From Xanthomonas sacchari (GTDB lineage Bacteria > Pseudomonadota > Gammaproteobacteria > Xanthomonadales > Xanthomonadaceae), in NCBI RefSeq assembly GCF_040529065.1, contig NZ_CP132343.1:1-64000 (forward strand): a stretch of DNA of 64,000 nt. The letters are read 5' to 3'. Position 1 is the stretch's first letter; each line of letters begins with the position of its first letter. The notes under the pieces were generated by a model that ran no database searches, was not told the DNA's origin, and saw only the letters and a list, made by a program, of their open reading frames with translations. Shown here piece by piece: positions 8,130-18,694 of the stretch. Position numbers and translations under genes: made by a program.

Positions 8130-9575
8130 TCACCGGGTTCGCCTGCGCTGCCGAACCATCTGCCGCGCCGCATCCAGCAGCCAGTACCCCATGGCTGCCG
8201 CCAGGGGAATCTCGATCACCCGCGAAGTGAGCGCGACGAAGCACACCAGCAGCAATACCGGCGCCACGCGCCACACGGGCTGGTGGAATGGATTCAGGTA
8301 GTGCCGCTGGAAGCCGCGGACGCACGCGACGATCAGCAAGGCGATGGCCAGTGCCCAGGGGATCGGCCACCAGACCCTGTCGGCTAGCAGCAGGGTCAAT
8401 GCCGACAGCACAGGAATGCACAGCAGATGCGCCCAGCGCCAACGCCGGACCGCCGTTTCCGGCAGTGCCTGCCAATGACAGAACTCGACGGCGACCGCAC
8501 AGGCGACGACGATGGCGCTCAGGCTCATCCATGCCACCGCGGCTTGTCGCAGCACATCCCACACGGTGGAGGCATTGCGAAGGGCCACGATCGGCACGAC
8601 GAACAGCGAAAGAATCGCGGTGACCAGCAGACAGCGCGCGGCGTAGACCAGGACACGGTCCAGGCTGAGCCGGGTCGGATCGGCGGCGGCCTGCCAGAAC
8701 ACCCGGTTGCGCTCACCGATGGGCGGCACCGATGTGCCGTCCGGCACGCGCTGCAGAGTGTCCAACAGGTCGCGCATGCGGTCCGCCTCACCGATGGGCA
8801 TGGCATTGAACAGCGCGCTGCGCCATGCGAACGGAGGCGCGAGCTGGGCGAGGTCCTTACGCAGCCGCCAGGCCGGGACCTCGGCCTGGCCCTGCGCACT
8901 CAAGGTATCGGCCAACACCTCCAGCGAATCGGGGCGCAGTTCCCAGGCATGGTTGGCGTCATGACGCGCATCTTCCAGGCGCATCGGATCCACGTCGCCG
9001 CCGAGCGTATCCCACTCGAAGAAACGCTGCAGTATTTCGAAGCGGGCGGCCTCGATGGGTCGGGATTCCTGGTCCAACACCCCGAACAGCGCCTGGCCCA
9101 CGCGCATCTTGTCCTGCAACGACCACATCACCGGATGTTGCTCAAGCCAATGTTGCAGGGCCGGTGCCGTGCCCTCGATGGCATGGGCGACGATCTCGCG
9201 CGCCACCGCTTGCGGATCGCAGGGCGGCTGACGGCGTGGTAGCGACACCGGCTGTGGCATCTCACGCGGCTCCTGCGTGCGCGCTATTGCCGGTGGCCGC
9301 GGCATGTCGCCCAGCGGCTTGCGGGGCGGTGGTGCCTGTTCCAGCGCCGCTGGTTCGTCGGTCGCCACGCCAGCGTCGCGCGGTTTCGCGCCACTGGATC
9401 GACGGCACCACGCCAGGGCCTGTTGGTAGGCCTCGTACAGCACCTGGAACCCCGCCGGATCGGTATCCGGCCGATGCTGCTTCAACAGGCGGGCGTAGGC
9501 ACGCTTGATGCTGACTTCATCCGCGTCCAGCGCTACGCCGAGCCGCTCCAGCGCGGCGCGTTGCCCAGGACTCAC
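8130..9575 (-). CDS. membrane-anchored J-domain protein with atypical HRPD motif
   Basis: 481 residues. The N-terminus (1-~55) folds like a J domain: helix I with LERLGVALDADEVSIKRAYARLL, then KQHRPDTDP, then FQVLYEAYQQAL. The canonical HPD loop is replaced by H-R-P-D. A Pro/Ala-rich linker (~60-105) and a helical middle region follow. Residues ~300-470 hold five or six hydrophobic segments, so the C-terminus is membrane-embedded. J domains normally stimulate DnaK ATPase. The inserted Arg makes that uncertain, although many proteobacterial membrane J proteins show the same spacing. Confidence 0.75.
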   Translation of the reverse strand: MSPGQRAALERLGVALDADEVSIKRAYARLLKQHRPDTDPAGFQVLYEAYQQALAWCRRSSGAKPRDAGVATDEPAALEQAPPPRKPLGDMPRPPAIARTQEPREMPQPVSLPRRQPPCDPQAVAREIVAHAIEGTAPALQHWLEQHPVMWSLQDKMRVGQALFGVLDQESRPIEAARFEILQRFFEWDTLGGDVDPMRLEDARHDANHAWELRPDSLEVLADTLSAQGQAEVPAWRLRKDLAQLAPPFAWRSALFNAMPIGEADRMRDLLDTLQRVPDGTSVPPIGERNRVFWQAAADPTRLSLDRVLVYAARCLLVTAILSLFVVPIVALRNASTVWDVLRQAAVAWMSLSAIVVACAVAVEFCHWQALPETAVRRWRWAHLLCIPVLSALTLLLADRVWWPIPWALAIALLIVACVRGFQRHYLNPFHQPVWRVAPVLLLVCFVALTSRVIEIPLAAAMGYWLLDAARQMVRQRRRTR

Positions 9576-9912
9576 GCGTCACCCCATGGGCGCCCGACAG
9601 CGCGATGAAGCGCCACTGTGTCTCGCCAGCGGCCACGATGCCCTGTGTTGTGTTGCATCGCCATGCCCCCCGCCTGGCTACTGGATGCGTTTAGTTGCGC
9701 ATGCTGTCATAGCGTCGGCGTCACATCCAGGGTCACGCGCCTCCTCGTCCCCCTGCTGCAGGCTGGGCGCCCTGCCTGCCGCCTTCTCTCTGGCGCGCCG
9801 GCAAGACAAGGGAGCGAGTGCGCCGTCGGAAACCGCCCCTCTCCGATTCTTGACCTCCCATACATCCAACCCATCGCATCCTCGCCTCGATTCCAACACC
9901 GGAGGCGGGGAC
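9576..9912. other. divergent intergenic region, nothing specific seen
   Basis: 337 bp between two divergent genes. It must contain both promoters. I see no repeat, riboswitch or strong hairpin. A good Shine-Dalgarno (GGAGGCGGGG) closes the region on the plus side. Confidence 0.4.
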
Positions 9913-10245
9913 ATGACGAAGTGGATGGGGGCGGCGCTGGCCGCGGCGATGCTGGTGACCGGTTGCGCCCGGGTGGAGGGCGAGAAGTTCGTCGGCCACT
10001 GGGTCAACGTGGAGTCGAAGGACGACACGATCGACATCGAGCGCAACGGGGAGTCGTTCATGGTGCGCAACACCACCCCGCGCTTCTTCACCCGCAAGCC
10101 CAAGACCGAGAGCTACCCGGCCATCTACAAGGACGGCGTGCTGCAGGTGACCAACGACGGCGAGACGGTGAACTTCGCCATCGACGAGGCCGATGGGCAC
10201 CTCAACACCGGCAGCGACGAGTACCAGCGGGTTCCCGCCAAGTAA
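9913..10245 (+). CDS. small lipoprotein, function unknown
   Basis: 110 residues. The signal sequence ends in a lipobox (LVTGC, Cys18), so it should be lipidated and membrane-anchored. The mature part (KFVGHWVNVESKDDTIDIER and so on) reads as a small beta-rich domain of the kind found in DUF-type lipoproteins that measure 'weight of residual'-like barrels. I cannot name a family. ATG 9913 follows GGAGGCGGGGAC, an excellent ribosome-binding site, and fits the signal peptide, unlike the upstream in-frame starts. Confidence 0.7.
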   Translation: MTKWMGAALAAAMLVTGCARVEGEKFVGHWVNVESKDDTIDIERNGESFMVRNTTPRFFTRKPKTESYPAIYKDGVLQVTNDGETVNFAIDEADGHLNTGSDEYQRVPAK

Positions 10246-10458
10246 CGTCACCGGTGTGCGTCGTCTCGGATGACGCTACGCCCACTATGAGATCCCTGCT
10301 GCGTGCCGCACCGGCGCGACGCGCAGCGTGGTCTCGCTTCGACTCGGTGCGGTGTCTGCCACACGCGAGTACGGATAGTTGAGGTCTTGCCGGATTGCGG
10401 ATGGGCCTTTCGCATCGCACTGGCAGCAGCACCTGCCTGCGCCCGCGGAATCCACTTG

Positions 10459-11094
10459 CTACGCGCGCGGTGTATGCGCCGCAATGCCGTCGACGAACAA
10501 CCCGATCAGATGCGCGATCCGCGTTTTCGGCGAGCCGAGTTGCTCGGTGGCCAGCGAGGTCGCGGTGGCGACGACGACCAGATCGTCGAACGAGACGTCG
10601 CGCCGGACGACGCCGCTCTTCTGCGCGCGCCGCAACAGCTGCTGCCCTTCCTTGCTGACGGCTTCGCACCCGGGCGTGCCGCTCTGCAGCACCGCGCCGA
10701 GCGAGGCGGCCAGCCCGCGATAGACGCTGGTGTGCAGCGCCAGGTCCTCGAGATACGCACGCAACGCGGCCAACGCATCGAGCGTGCTGGCGCGCGCGTG
10801 GCTGGTCGCGGCCAGCGACAGGAAGCGGCCGCTGTAGGCCGCGGCAAACAAGGACTCGCGCGTGGGGAAGCGCCGATAGAGCGTGCCGATGCCCACGCCG
10901 GCGCGCTTGGCGACGTCTTCCATCGACGCTTCAGCACCGCGCTCCAGGAACACCTCCTCGGCCGCGGCGAGCAGGCGCTCGCGGTTTCGCTGGGCATCGG
11001 CGCGCAGGGGAGTGTCGGCGGTCAACGGGGTATTTCCGATGTGGCTTGTGGAAACGGAGGCTACCTCCGTATAGTAAGTGGAGCAATCCTCCAC
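10459..11094 (-). CDS. TetR/AcrR-family transcriptional regulator
   Basis: 211 residues as drawn. The HTH is clear (AAAEEVFLERGAEASMEDVA, then KRAGVGIGTLYRRFPTRESL) and is followed by a helical ligand-binding domain (~residues 90-211). The gene is divergent from an SDR oxidoreductase and shares a 17-bp-plus control region with it, so it very likely represses that gene and itself. The ATG at 11094 lies inside the palindrome at 11075-11097, so the true start may be further in. A TTG at 11025, preceded by GGAAA, would give 188 residues starting LTADTPLRADAQRNRE. The inducer is unknown. Confidence 0.88.
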   Translation of the reverse strand: MEDCSTYYTEVASVSTSHIGNTPLTADTPLRADAQRNRERLLAAAEEVFLERGAEASMEDVAKRAGVGIGTLYRRFPTRESLFAAAYSGRFLSLAATSHARASTLDALAALRAYLEDLALHTSVYRGLAASLGAVLQSGTPGCEAVSKEGQQLLRRAQKSGVVRRDVSFDDLVVVATATSLATEQLGSPKTRIAHLIGLFVDGIAAHTPRA

Positions 11095-11097
11095 TTA
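11046..11097 (+). promoter_or_regulatory. SDR promoter with perfect palindromic TetR operator
   Basis: A promoter reads TTGTGG (11046-11051), an 18-bp spacer and TATAGT (11070-11075). Overlapping the -10 and the expected start of transcription is a perfect dyad: TAAGTGGAG (11075-11083), CAATC, CTCCACTTA (11089-11097). A second dyad, CGGAGG-cta-CCTCCG, fills 11055-11069 between the -35 and -10. The position fits repression by the adjacent TetR protein. Confidence 0.75.
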
Positions 11098-11111
11098 TCA
11101 AGGGAAGCGAG

Positions 11112-11855
11112 ATGGACAAGCGATTCGAGGGGAAGGTGGTCGCGATCACCGGTGGCACGGACGGCATCGGACTGGTGACGGCGAAGGCGTTTTCGAAGGA
11201 AGGTGCGCAGGTCTACATCACGGGGCGGCGGCAGGACCGGCTGGACGCCGCCGTGGCGGAGATCGGTGGTGGCACAGTGGGCGTGCAGGGCGATGTCGGC
11301 GTTCCCGAGGACATGGATCGGCTCTATGCGCGCATCCAGCAGGACCATGGCCGGCTGGACGTCGTCTTCGCCAACGCGGGCGTTTCCGAGTCGGCGGCGC
11401 TGGGCGAGATCGACATCGCGCACCTGGAGCGCCTGCTGGCGACCAACATCAAGGGCACGGTCTTCACCGTGCAGAAGGCGCTGCCGCTGATGACCACCGG
11501 CGGCGCGGTGATCCTGGCCGGCTCGGTGGCCGGCAGCAAGGGCATCGGCGCACTCTCGGTGTACAGCGCGACGAAGGCAGCGATCCGCTCCTTCGCGCGT
11601 ACCTGGACCACCGATCTCAAGCACCGCGGCATCCGGGTGAACGTGGTGTCGCCCGGCATGGTCCACACACCGGCCATGCAGACCTACCTGGAAGCGAATG
11701 CAGATGCCGAAGCGGCGTTCAAGCAGATGATCCCGTTCGGGCGGCTGGGCGACGCGGAAGAGATTGCGGAGGCGGTGTTGTTCCTGGCCTCGGACGCATC
11801 CACTTTCATCGCCGGGCACGAACTGTTCGTCGATGGCGGGGTCATGGCCATCTAG
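11112..11855 (+). CDS. short-chain dehydrogenase/reductase (classical SDR)
   Basis: A 247-residue NAD(P)-dependent oxidoreductase. The cofactor motif TGGTDGIG is at 13-20 and NAG at 88-90. The catalytic residues Ser138, Tyr151 and Lys155 (SVYSATK) are present, followed by the PGMVHTP loop. An Arg pair (TGRRQDR) after beta-2 suggests NADPH preference. The substrate is unknown. The start follows AGGGAAGCGAG. It is controlled by the TetR-type operator just upstream, so it probably belongs to an inducible detoxification or redox response. Confidence 0.92.
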   Translation: MDKRFEGKVVAITGGTDGIGLVTAKAFSKEGAQVYITGRRQDRLDAAVAEIGGGTVGVQGDVGVPEDMDRLYARIQQDHGRLDVVFANAGVSESAALGEIDIAHLERLLATNIKGTVFTVQKALPLMTTGGAVILAGSVAGSKGIGALSVYSATKAAIRSFARTWTTDLKHRGIRVNVVSPGMVHTPAMQTYLEANADAEAAFKQMIPFGRLGDAEEIAEAVLFLASDASTFIAGHELFVDGGVMAI

Positions 11856-11908
11856 CCTGCCTGGGAGCCCGTGGCGGCCAGCACGATCCGGCCGCCTGGT
11901 GGCTACCG

Positions 11909-12706
11909 CTATGGTTCGCGAAACGCGTCCCGCCACTGCGGGAACACGGGCCGGTAGTCCACCGCCCATTTCCTGCCGCCAAGTGCGATCGCGCCCTTCT
12001 TCTTGCGACGTGCGAGGAAGGCGATCAGTGCCGACTCTTGCGTGCCCGGCAGGAAGATCGAATAGTCATCGCCACGCTTCAGCGTGGTGGGATCCTCCAG
12101 GTCTGGCCAACTGGCCGGCCAGACGATGGAGGCGTCGGGCGCATAGCTGTAATCCCAGAACATGACCTCCAGTCGATCGGGGATCCACTTGGTGGCGCTC
12201 GCCACGTGGAAGTCGGCGAGATACCGATGCAGGCCGGCGATGTTGGCCGGCAACACGTCGGGCTGCTTCTCGCCTGCGAGGCGCAAGGCGACGCCCGCGG
12301 TGGCATGGCCAAGGCCGTGCACCTCGGTCACGAGCTTGCGTCCGTCCACATCCAGGAACAGATGCGACGTGGGTTGATCTGTCCAATTGGGTCGCAGGTC
12401 GATCTTCTTCGGAACCGGTTCCGCGATGAAGCCACGCAGCGTGGCCTCGACGTCGTCCAACTGCGCCGGGCTCAAACGTGCGGTCATGTGGGTGTACGCG
12501 CCCGCGTTGGTCTTCTCGACGAAGATGACGCGGCCATCGTCGTAGAGCGCGAACCACGGTGTGTCCGCGCCAATGACCATCGCCCACGGATCGGTGATGA
12601 GCAGGACGGCGACCGGACGGGCACTGGCGGGTGCCTGGGTCGCCTCGCCGGCAACGCCAGCGAATGACGCAAGCAAGGCGACGAGCGCGAAGACGATCCT
12701 GAGCAT
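11909..12706 (-). CDS. exported protein, function unknown
   Basis: 265 residues beginning with a signal peptide (MLRIVFALVALLASFAGVAG). The mature part contains WFALYDDGRVIFVEK, VEATLRGFIAEPVP and LVTEVHGLGH, which suggests a soluble periplasmic domain. I do not recognise a family. The in-frame sequence upstream of 12706 is antisense to recD and Arg-rich, so ATG 12706 is chosen. The gene follows recD on the same strand after 50 bp but is probably not functionally linked. Confidence 0.65.
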   Translation of the reverse strand: MLRIVFALVALLASFAGVAGEATQAPASARPVAVLLITDPWAMVIGADTPWFALYDDGRVIFVEKTNAGAYTHMTARLSPAQLDDVEATLRGFIAEPVPKKIDLRPNWTDQPTSHLFLDVDGRKLVTEVHGLGHATAGVALRLAGEKQPDVLPANIAGLHRYLADFHVASATKWIPDRLEVMFWDYSYAPDASIVWPASWPDLEDPTTLKRGDDYSIFLPGTQESALIAFLARRKKKGAIALGGRKWAVDYRPVFPQWRDAFREP

Positions 12707-12756
12707 GCGGGCCGGACACGAGAAGGTGGCCGGATCATCGCATGGCGCACCGATGG

Positions 12757-14733
<1,977 letters not shown>

Positions 14734-14758
14734 GGGGTGGGGGCTCCGTGAGCGGGCG

Positions 14759-14942
14759 GACCCTCACCCCAACCCCTCTCTCCCACGGGGACTTCCTGCG
14801 GTCGCCGGGGAAAGAGGGGCTTAAGCGTGCGCGGGGCGACAGTGCGGTGGCGGGCGGGCATGAGGTAGGTGGGTTGGCTCACGGGGTGACTCCGTGGGCG
14901 GACGGACCCTCACCCCAACCCCTCTCCCGGGGGGAGAGGGGC
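14759..14942. repeat. two copies of the CCCTCACCCC/CTCTCCC repeat at the recB-recD junction
   Basis: A decayed copy lies at 14759-14818 between the genes. A nearly intact copy at 14905-14942 (CCCTCACCCCAACCCCTCTC, then CCGGGGGGAGAGGGG) is inside the 3' end of recB. The flanking sequences TGGGTTGGCTCACGGGGTG also occur twice (near 14719 and 14871), so a segment appears to have been duplicated. Confidence 0.8.
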
Positions 14943-17900
14943 TCGGCTGGGGCGCCGGCGAAGAGGGCGTCGACGCCTTCGATCAGGTCTGGGTCGAAGC
15001 GCCAGGCGTGCACGCCTGGCGACGGGTCGCGTGCGGCATCCAGGCCGCGGCAGAACAGGTAGCGCACGCCGCCGAAGTCGCGGGCGTAGTCGTAGGCACC
15101 GCCCAGGCGGAAGCGCAGCCAGCGGTGCAGGGCCACGGTGTAGATCAGCGCCTGCAAGGTGTATTCGCTGTGCGCCATCGCCCGCGCCAGCGTGTCGGGG
15201 TCGTAGGCCGGCAGGCGGTTGGACTTGTAGTCGAGCACGTACCAACGGCCGTTGTGCTGGTACGTGAGGTCGATCAGGCCGGTCATCAGCCCCTCCAGGC
15301 GTTGTCGCGTGCCGAACGCCTGGCGCTCGCCGGCCACGCCGAAGCGGTGTAGCAGCGCCAGCAACGCGTCCACGCGCGTCGGGCGCATGGCGAAGTGGAA
15401 TTCCATTTCGTTGCGCCGCTGCTCCTCCGGCACCGCGGCCAGGCAGGTGCCCTCCGGCAGCGCCACGGTGAGGGTGTTGCCGACCAAGGCGGTGAGCATG
15501 GCGGTGCCGTCTTCCAGCTCGTCCTCAGCATAGCCGCCGCGCTGCAGGGCTTCGACGATGGCGGTGGCCTGCCCGGCCGGCGCCGGCTGGCCTGGCTGCC
15601 AGCTACGCCATGCGGCGAAGTCGCAGCGCTCGAACACGTCGTGCATGGCCACGCCGAAACGGTTGCCGACGAAGCGGCGGTCGACCATGTCCACCTCCAC
15701 CGCGGCGCTGACCGGCTCGCTGGCGGCGGGTTCGTCGCTGCCGCCGCTGCTGGGCACGGTGGCGCTGGCCATCGGGTCGCTGCCGGCGTCGGCATTGGCG
15801 AGCTGGGTGAAGCTGTACACCCACCACTCCGGCAGCACGCGCCGCTGCGGCACGCGCGCCGGCGGCACCGGCGGCGCCGGCTCGGGCGGCAGGCGCGGCA
15901 ACTGCGCCGGCGGCGGGGTGCTGTCGATGGTGATGGCACCGGGAGCAGCGGCGGCCTGCAAGGCGTCGAGGTCACGCAGCATCGGCGCCAGCGGCGTCCG
16001 CTCGTGCTGCGGAAACGCGCCGGTGGCGATCCACAGCGCATGTTCGGCGCGGGTCAGGCCGACGTAGAGCAGGCGTGCGTCCTCGGCGTCTTGCGCTTCC
16101 CTCCATTCGTCCAACACCGCTTTCCATTCGGTGGAATCGGGCTGATCGGGCGGCCAGTGCAAACAACGCTTGCCGTCCCGGTGAATCACCACGCGCTTTC
16201 CCGGCTTTTGTTCGGGCGATTTCCGACCTATGCCGACATACGGCAGGAACACCAGCGGATACTCCAGGCCCTTGCTCTTGTGCAGGGTAACGATCTGTAC
16301 GCGGCGCGCATCCGATTCCAACCGCAGTTGCTGCGCTTCGTCGCTGTCGTCGGCATTGGCGATGCGCCGCGCCAGCCAGTCGACCAGGCCATGCGGGCCG
16401 AGCGCGCGGGTGTCGGCTTCCTGCAGCAGTTCGGCCAGTTGCAGGTAATTGGTGAGGCGGCGCTCGCCGTCGACCAGCGCCAGCAGGCGTTGCCCGTGCG
16501 CGGCACCGAGGTCGCCGATCAGGGCCAGCGGGCCGCCGCGCTGCCAGCGCTCGCGCCAGTCCAGTGCCTGTTGCTGCCAGCGGCGGTGGCGCTCGCCGTC
16601 GTGGTCGAGCGCGGCGATGGCGGCGGCGTCCTCGCCGATCAGCACGGTGGCGAGTGCGGCGCGCAGGCGACCGTCGTCGCCGGGATCGAGCAGCGCCTGC
16701 AGCAGCGCCAGCAGTTCCAGCGCCTCCTCGGTGGCGAACAGGCTGCGACGGCCGGCGGCGACCGCAGGAATGCCAGCCGCGGCCAGCGCCTGTTGGATGC
16801 GCGTGGCCTCGCCGTGGCTGCGCACCAGCACGGCGATGTCGCCGGCCTGCACGGGGCGGCCGAGCAACGTGGCGTTTCCGTCGCGCGCATCGGCCAGCCA
16901 GCCGCGGATCGCCGCGACGCAGGCGGCGGTGCACAGCTCGCGGGCGCGGCCGGCGCTCCACGGCTTGGACTTGCCTGGCCCCTTGGCGGTGGCCGGTGGC
17001 GGCGGTGGTTCCGGCGCGCGCCACACGGTCAGCGCCGGGGCCGGTGCGCCATTGCGCTGCAGGTCGGCATCGACGCGCTTGCTGCCCGGCTGCACCGGGT
17101 GGAAGGCGATGCCGTCGGTGAGAAACGCATCGGCGTAGCCGGCCTGCGTGTACAGCGCGTCGATCGCCGCCAGCAGCGCGGGGCGCGAGCGGAAGTTGTG
17201 CGCCAGCGGCGGCGCGCGTTCGGCGTCCGCGGCGGCGGCCAGGTAGGTGCGCACGTCGCCGCCGCGGAAGCCGTAGATGGCCTGCTTGGGATCGCCGATC
17301 AAGGCGAGCAGCGGCGGCGTGTCGTCCGCTGTGGACAGCGATGGCGCGATCGCCGCGCCGTCCTGCGCCGCAGCGGGATTGGCCGTGTCCGGGGCGAACA
17401 CCTTGCGGAAGATCGTCCACTGGCGATCGTCGGTGTCCTGGAATTCGTCCACCAGGGCCACCGCGTACTGCGCGCGCAGCCGCTGCGCCAAGGCGGCGCC
17501 GTGCGGGCCTTCCAGCGCGCGCGCCACGCCCTCGACCAGGTCGTCGTAGGTCTGCACGCGGCGCTGGCGCTTGAGATAGGCCAGCCGCTCCGCCGCGTCG
17601 GCGCGCAATGCGTGCAGCAGGCGGATGCGACGTTTTTCTCGCCAACGACGAACCTGTGCATCAGCCTGTTGCCACGCATCCAATGACGTAAACAACGGTG
17701 AGGACGGCACGCGATCCTGCATTCCGTCCTTGCAGAACTCCCGTAAGCGCGACGGCAAAAGTTTGTCGAGATGGCTACGTTCATCGAACACCCAATTCGC
17801 TTCTGCACGGCCTTTCCACAGTTGCTCGAATGCCTTGTCGAAACTTGGGCGACGCGCACGACGTCCGTCGAATACCTTGTTGTCAAAAGCGGAAGCGATG

Positions 17901-18694
17901 GCGTCGTAAGCCTGGTCCCCGTGCGCGCTCAGTGCGACGACCAACTCACGTGCGGCCGAGTCACATACGGCCGATGGATCGGGTGCAAGAGCCGGCGCGG
18001 CCGGCAGCAAGGTCGGATGCCGCACCAGTTCGCGCAGATCGGTGGCCATGCCGTCCGGTCCGCCCGGCCACAGCGCCACCAGGTCCTCGGCCATCGCCGG
18101 ATCGGCGGCGCGTTGCCGCCACAGGTCGGCGGCGACGTCGCGCAGCAGTTCGCGGTCGTCGGTGAGCAGTTGCGGCGCGGCGAAGGCCTGGCCGCTCTCC
18201 AGCGCGTGCTCGCGTAGCACGCGCGCGCAGAAGCCGTGGATGGTGAAGATGGCGGCGAGGTCGATGTCCTCGGCAGCCTGCTGCAGGTGGCGGCGCAGGG
18301 CGGTGGGAGTTTCGGTGCTGGCGGCCAGGTGCGCGGTGAGGATGGCGCGGGTGAGGGCGACGTCCGGGGGGTCTTGTTGCGGGGTTGGGCGCGATGGGGC
18401 GGTCGCGATATCGGTCGCGGCTGAAGCCGCTCCTACGAGGCTTCCATTGGCGTCCGGTACCAGCGTCGCCGCCAGCGCCAGGCGCTCGCGGATACGCCGG
18501 CGCAGTTCCTGGGTGGCGGCCTCGGTGAAGGTAACGGCGAGGAGTTGGCCCAGGCGCAAGCCGCGTTCGACCACCAGGCGGGTGAACAAGGTGGCCAGGG
18601 TGAAGGTCTTGCCGGTGCCGGCGCTGGCCTCGATCAGGCGCACGCCGTGCAGCGGCAACTGCAGATAGGGGTCGCGGTCGGGTGCGGCGCTCAT
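14879..18694 (-). CDS. recB: exodeoxyribonuclease V beta subunit RecB
   Basis: 1271 residues: UvrD-type 3'-5' helicase plus C-terminal nuclease. Walker A EASAGTGKT is at 22-30. DEFQDTD, ALIGDPKQAIYGFRGGD, TLHKSKGLEYPLVF and LLYVGLTRAEHALW are the remaining helicase motifs. The nuclease centre is GLIDL...YVLDYKSN. ATG 18694 overlaps the recC stop as ATGA, implying translational coupling. Two parts are repeat-derived. Residues ~85-95 (SLVGAASAATD) come from a REP unit. The last ~20 residues (EPLSPRERGWGEGPSAHGV) come from the CTCTCCC repeat, which has replaced or extended the natural C-terminus. Confidence 0.96.
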   Translation of the reverse strand: MSAAPDRDPYLQLPLHGVRLIEASAGTGKTFTLATLFTRLVVERGLRLGQLLAVTFTEAATQELRRRIRERLALAATLVPDANGSLVGAASAATDIATAPSRPTPQQDPPDVALTRAILTAHLAASTETPTALRRHLQQAAEDIDLAAIFTIHGFCARVLREHALESGQAFAAPQLLTDDRELLRDVAADLWRQRAADPAMAEDLVALWPGGPDGMATDLRELVRHPTLLPAAPALAPDPSAVCDSAARELVVALSAHGDQAYDAIASAFDNKVFDGRRARRPSFDKAFEQLWKGRAEANWVFDERSHLDKLLPSRLREFCKDGMQDRVPSSPLFTSLDAWQQADAQVRRWREKRRIRLLHALRADAAERLAYLKRQRRVQTYDDLVEGVARALEGPHGAALAQRLRAQYAVALVDEFQDTDDRQWTIFRKVFAPDTANPAAAQDGAAIAPSLSTADDTPPLLALIGDPKQAIYGFRGGDVRTYLAAAADAERAPPLAHNFRSRPALLAAIDALYTQAGYADAFLTDGIAFHPVQPGSKRVDADLQRNGAPAPALTVWRAPEPPPPPATAKGPGKSKPWSAGRARELCTAACVAAIRGWLADARDGNATLLGRPVQAGDIAVLVRSHGEATRIQQALAAAGIPAVAAGRRSLFATEEALELLALLQALLDPGDDGRLRAALATVLIGEDAAAIAALDHDGERHRRWQQQALDWRERWQRGGPLALIGDLGAAHGQRLLALVDGERRLTNYLQLAELLQEADTRALGPHGLVDWLARRIANADDSDEAQQLRLESDARRVQIVTLHKSKGLEYPLVFLPYVGIGRKSPEQKPGKRVVIHRDGKRCLHWPPDQPDSTEWKAVLDEWREAQDAEDARLLYVGLTRAEHALWIATGAFPQHERTPLAPMLRDLDALQAAAAPGAITIDSTPPPAQLPRLPPEPAPPVPPARVPQRRVLPEWWVYSFTQLANADAGSDPMASATVPSSGGSDEPAASEPVSAAVEVDMVDRRFVGNRFGVAMHDVFERCDFAAWRSWQPGQPAPAGQATAIVEALQRGGYAEDELEDGTAMLTALVGNTLTVALPEGTCLAAVPEEQRRNEMEFHFAMRPTRVDALLALLHRFGVAGERQAFGTRQRLEGLMTGLIDLTYQHNGRWYVLDYKSNRLPAYDPDTLARAMAHSEYTLQALIYTVALHRWLRFRLGGAYDYARDFGGVRYLFCRGLDAARDPSPGVHAWRFDPDLIEGVDALFAGAPAEPLSPRERGWGEGPSAHGVTP
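18414..18436 (-). repeat. REP unit inside recB coding sequence
   Basis: GTCGCGGCTGAAGCCGCTCC followed by TAC, an exact single unit of the dispersed REP family. It is read in frame as VGAASAAT within recB, in the loop after the first helicase motifs. Confidence 0.9.
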
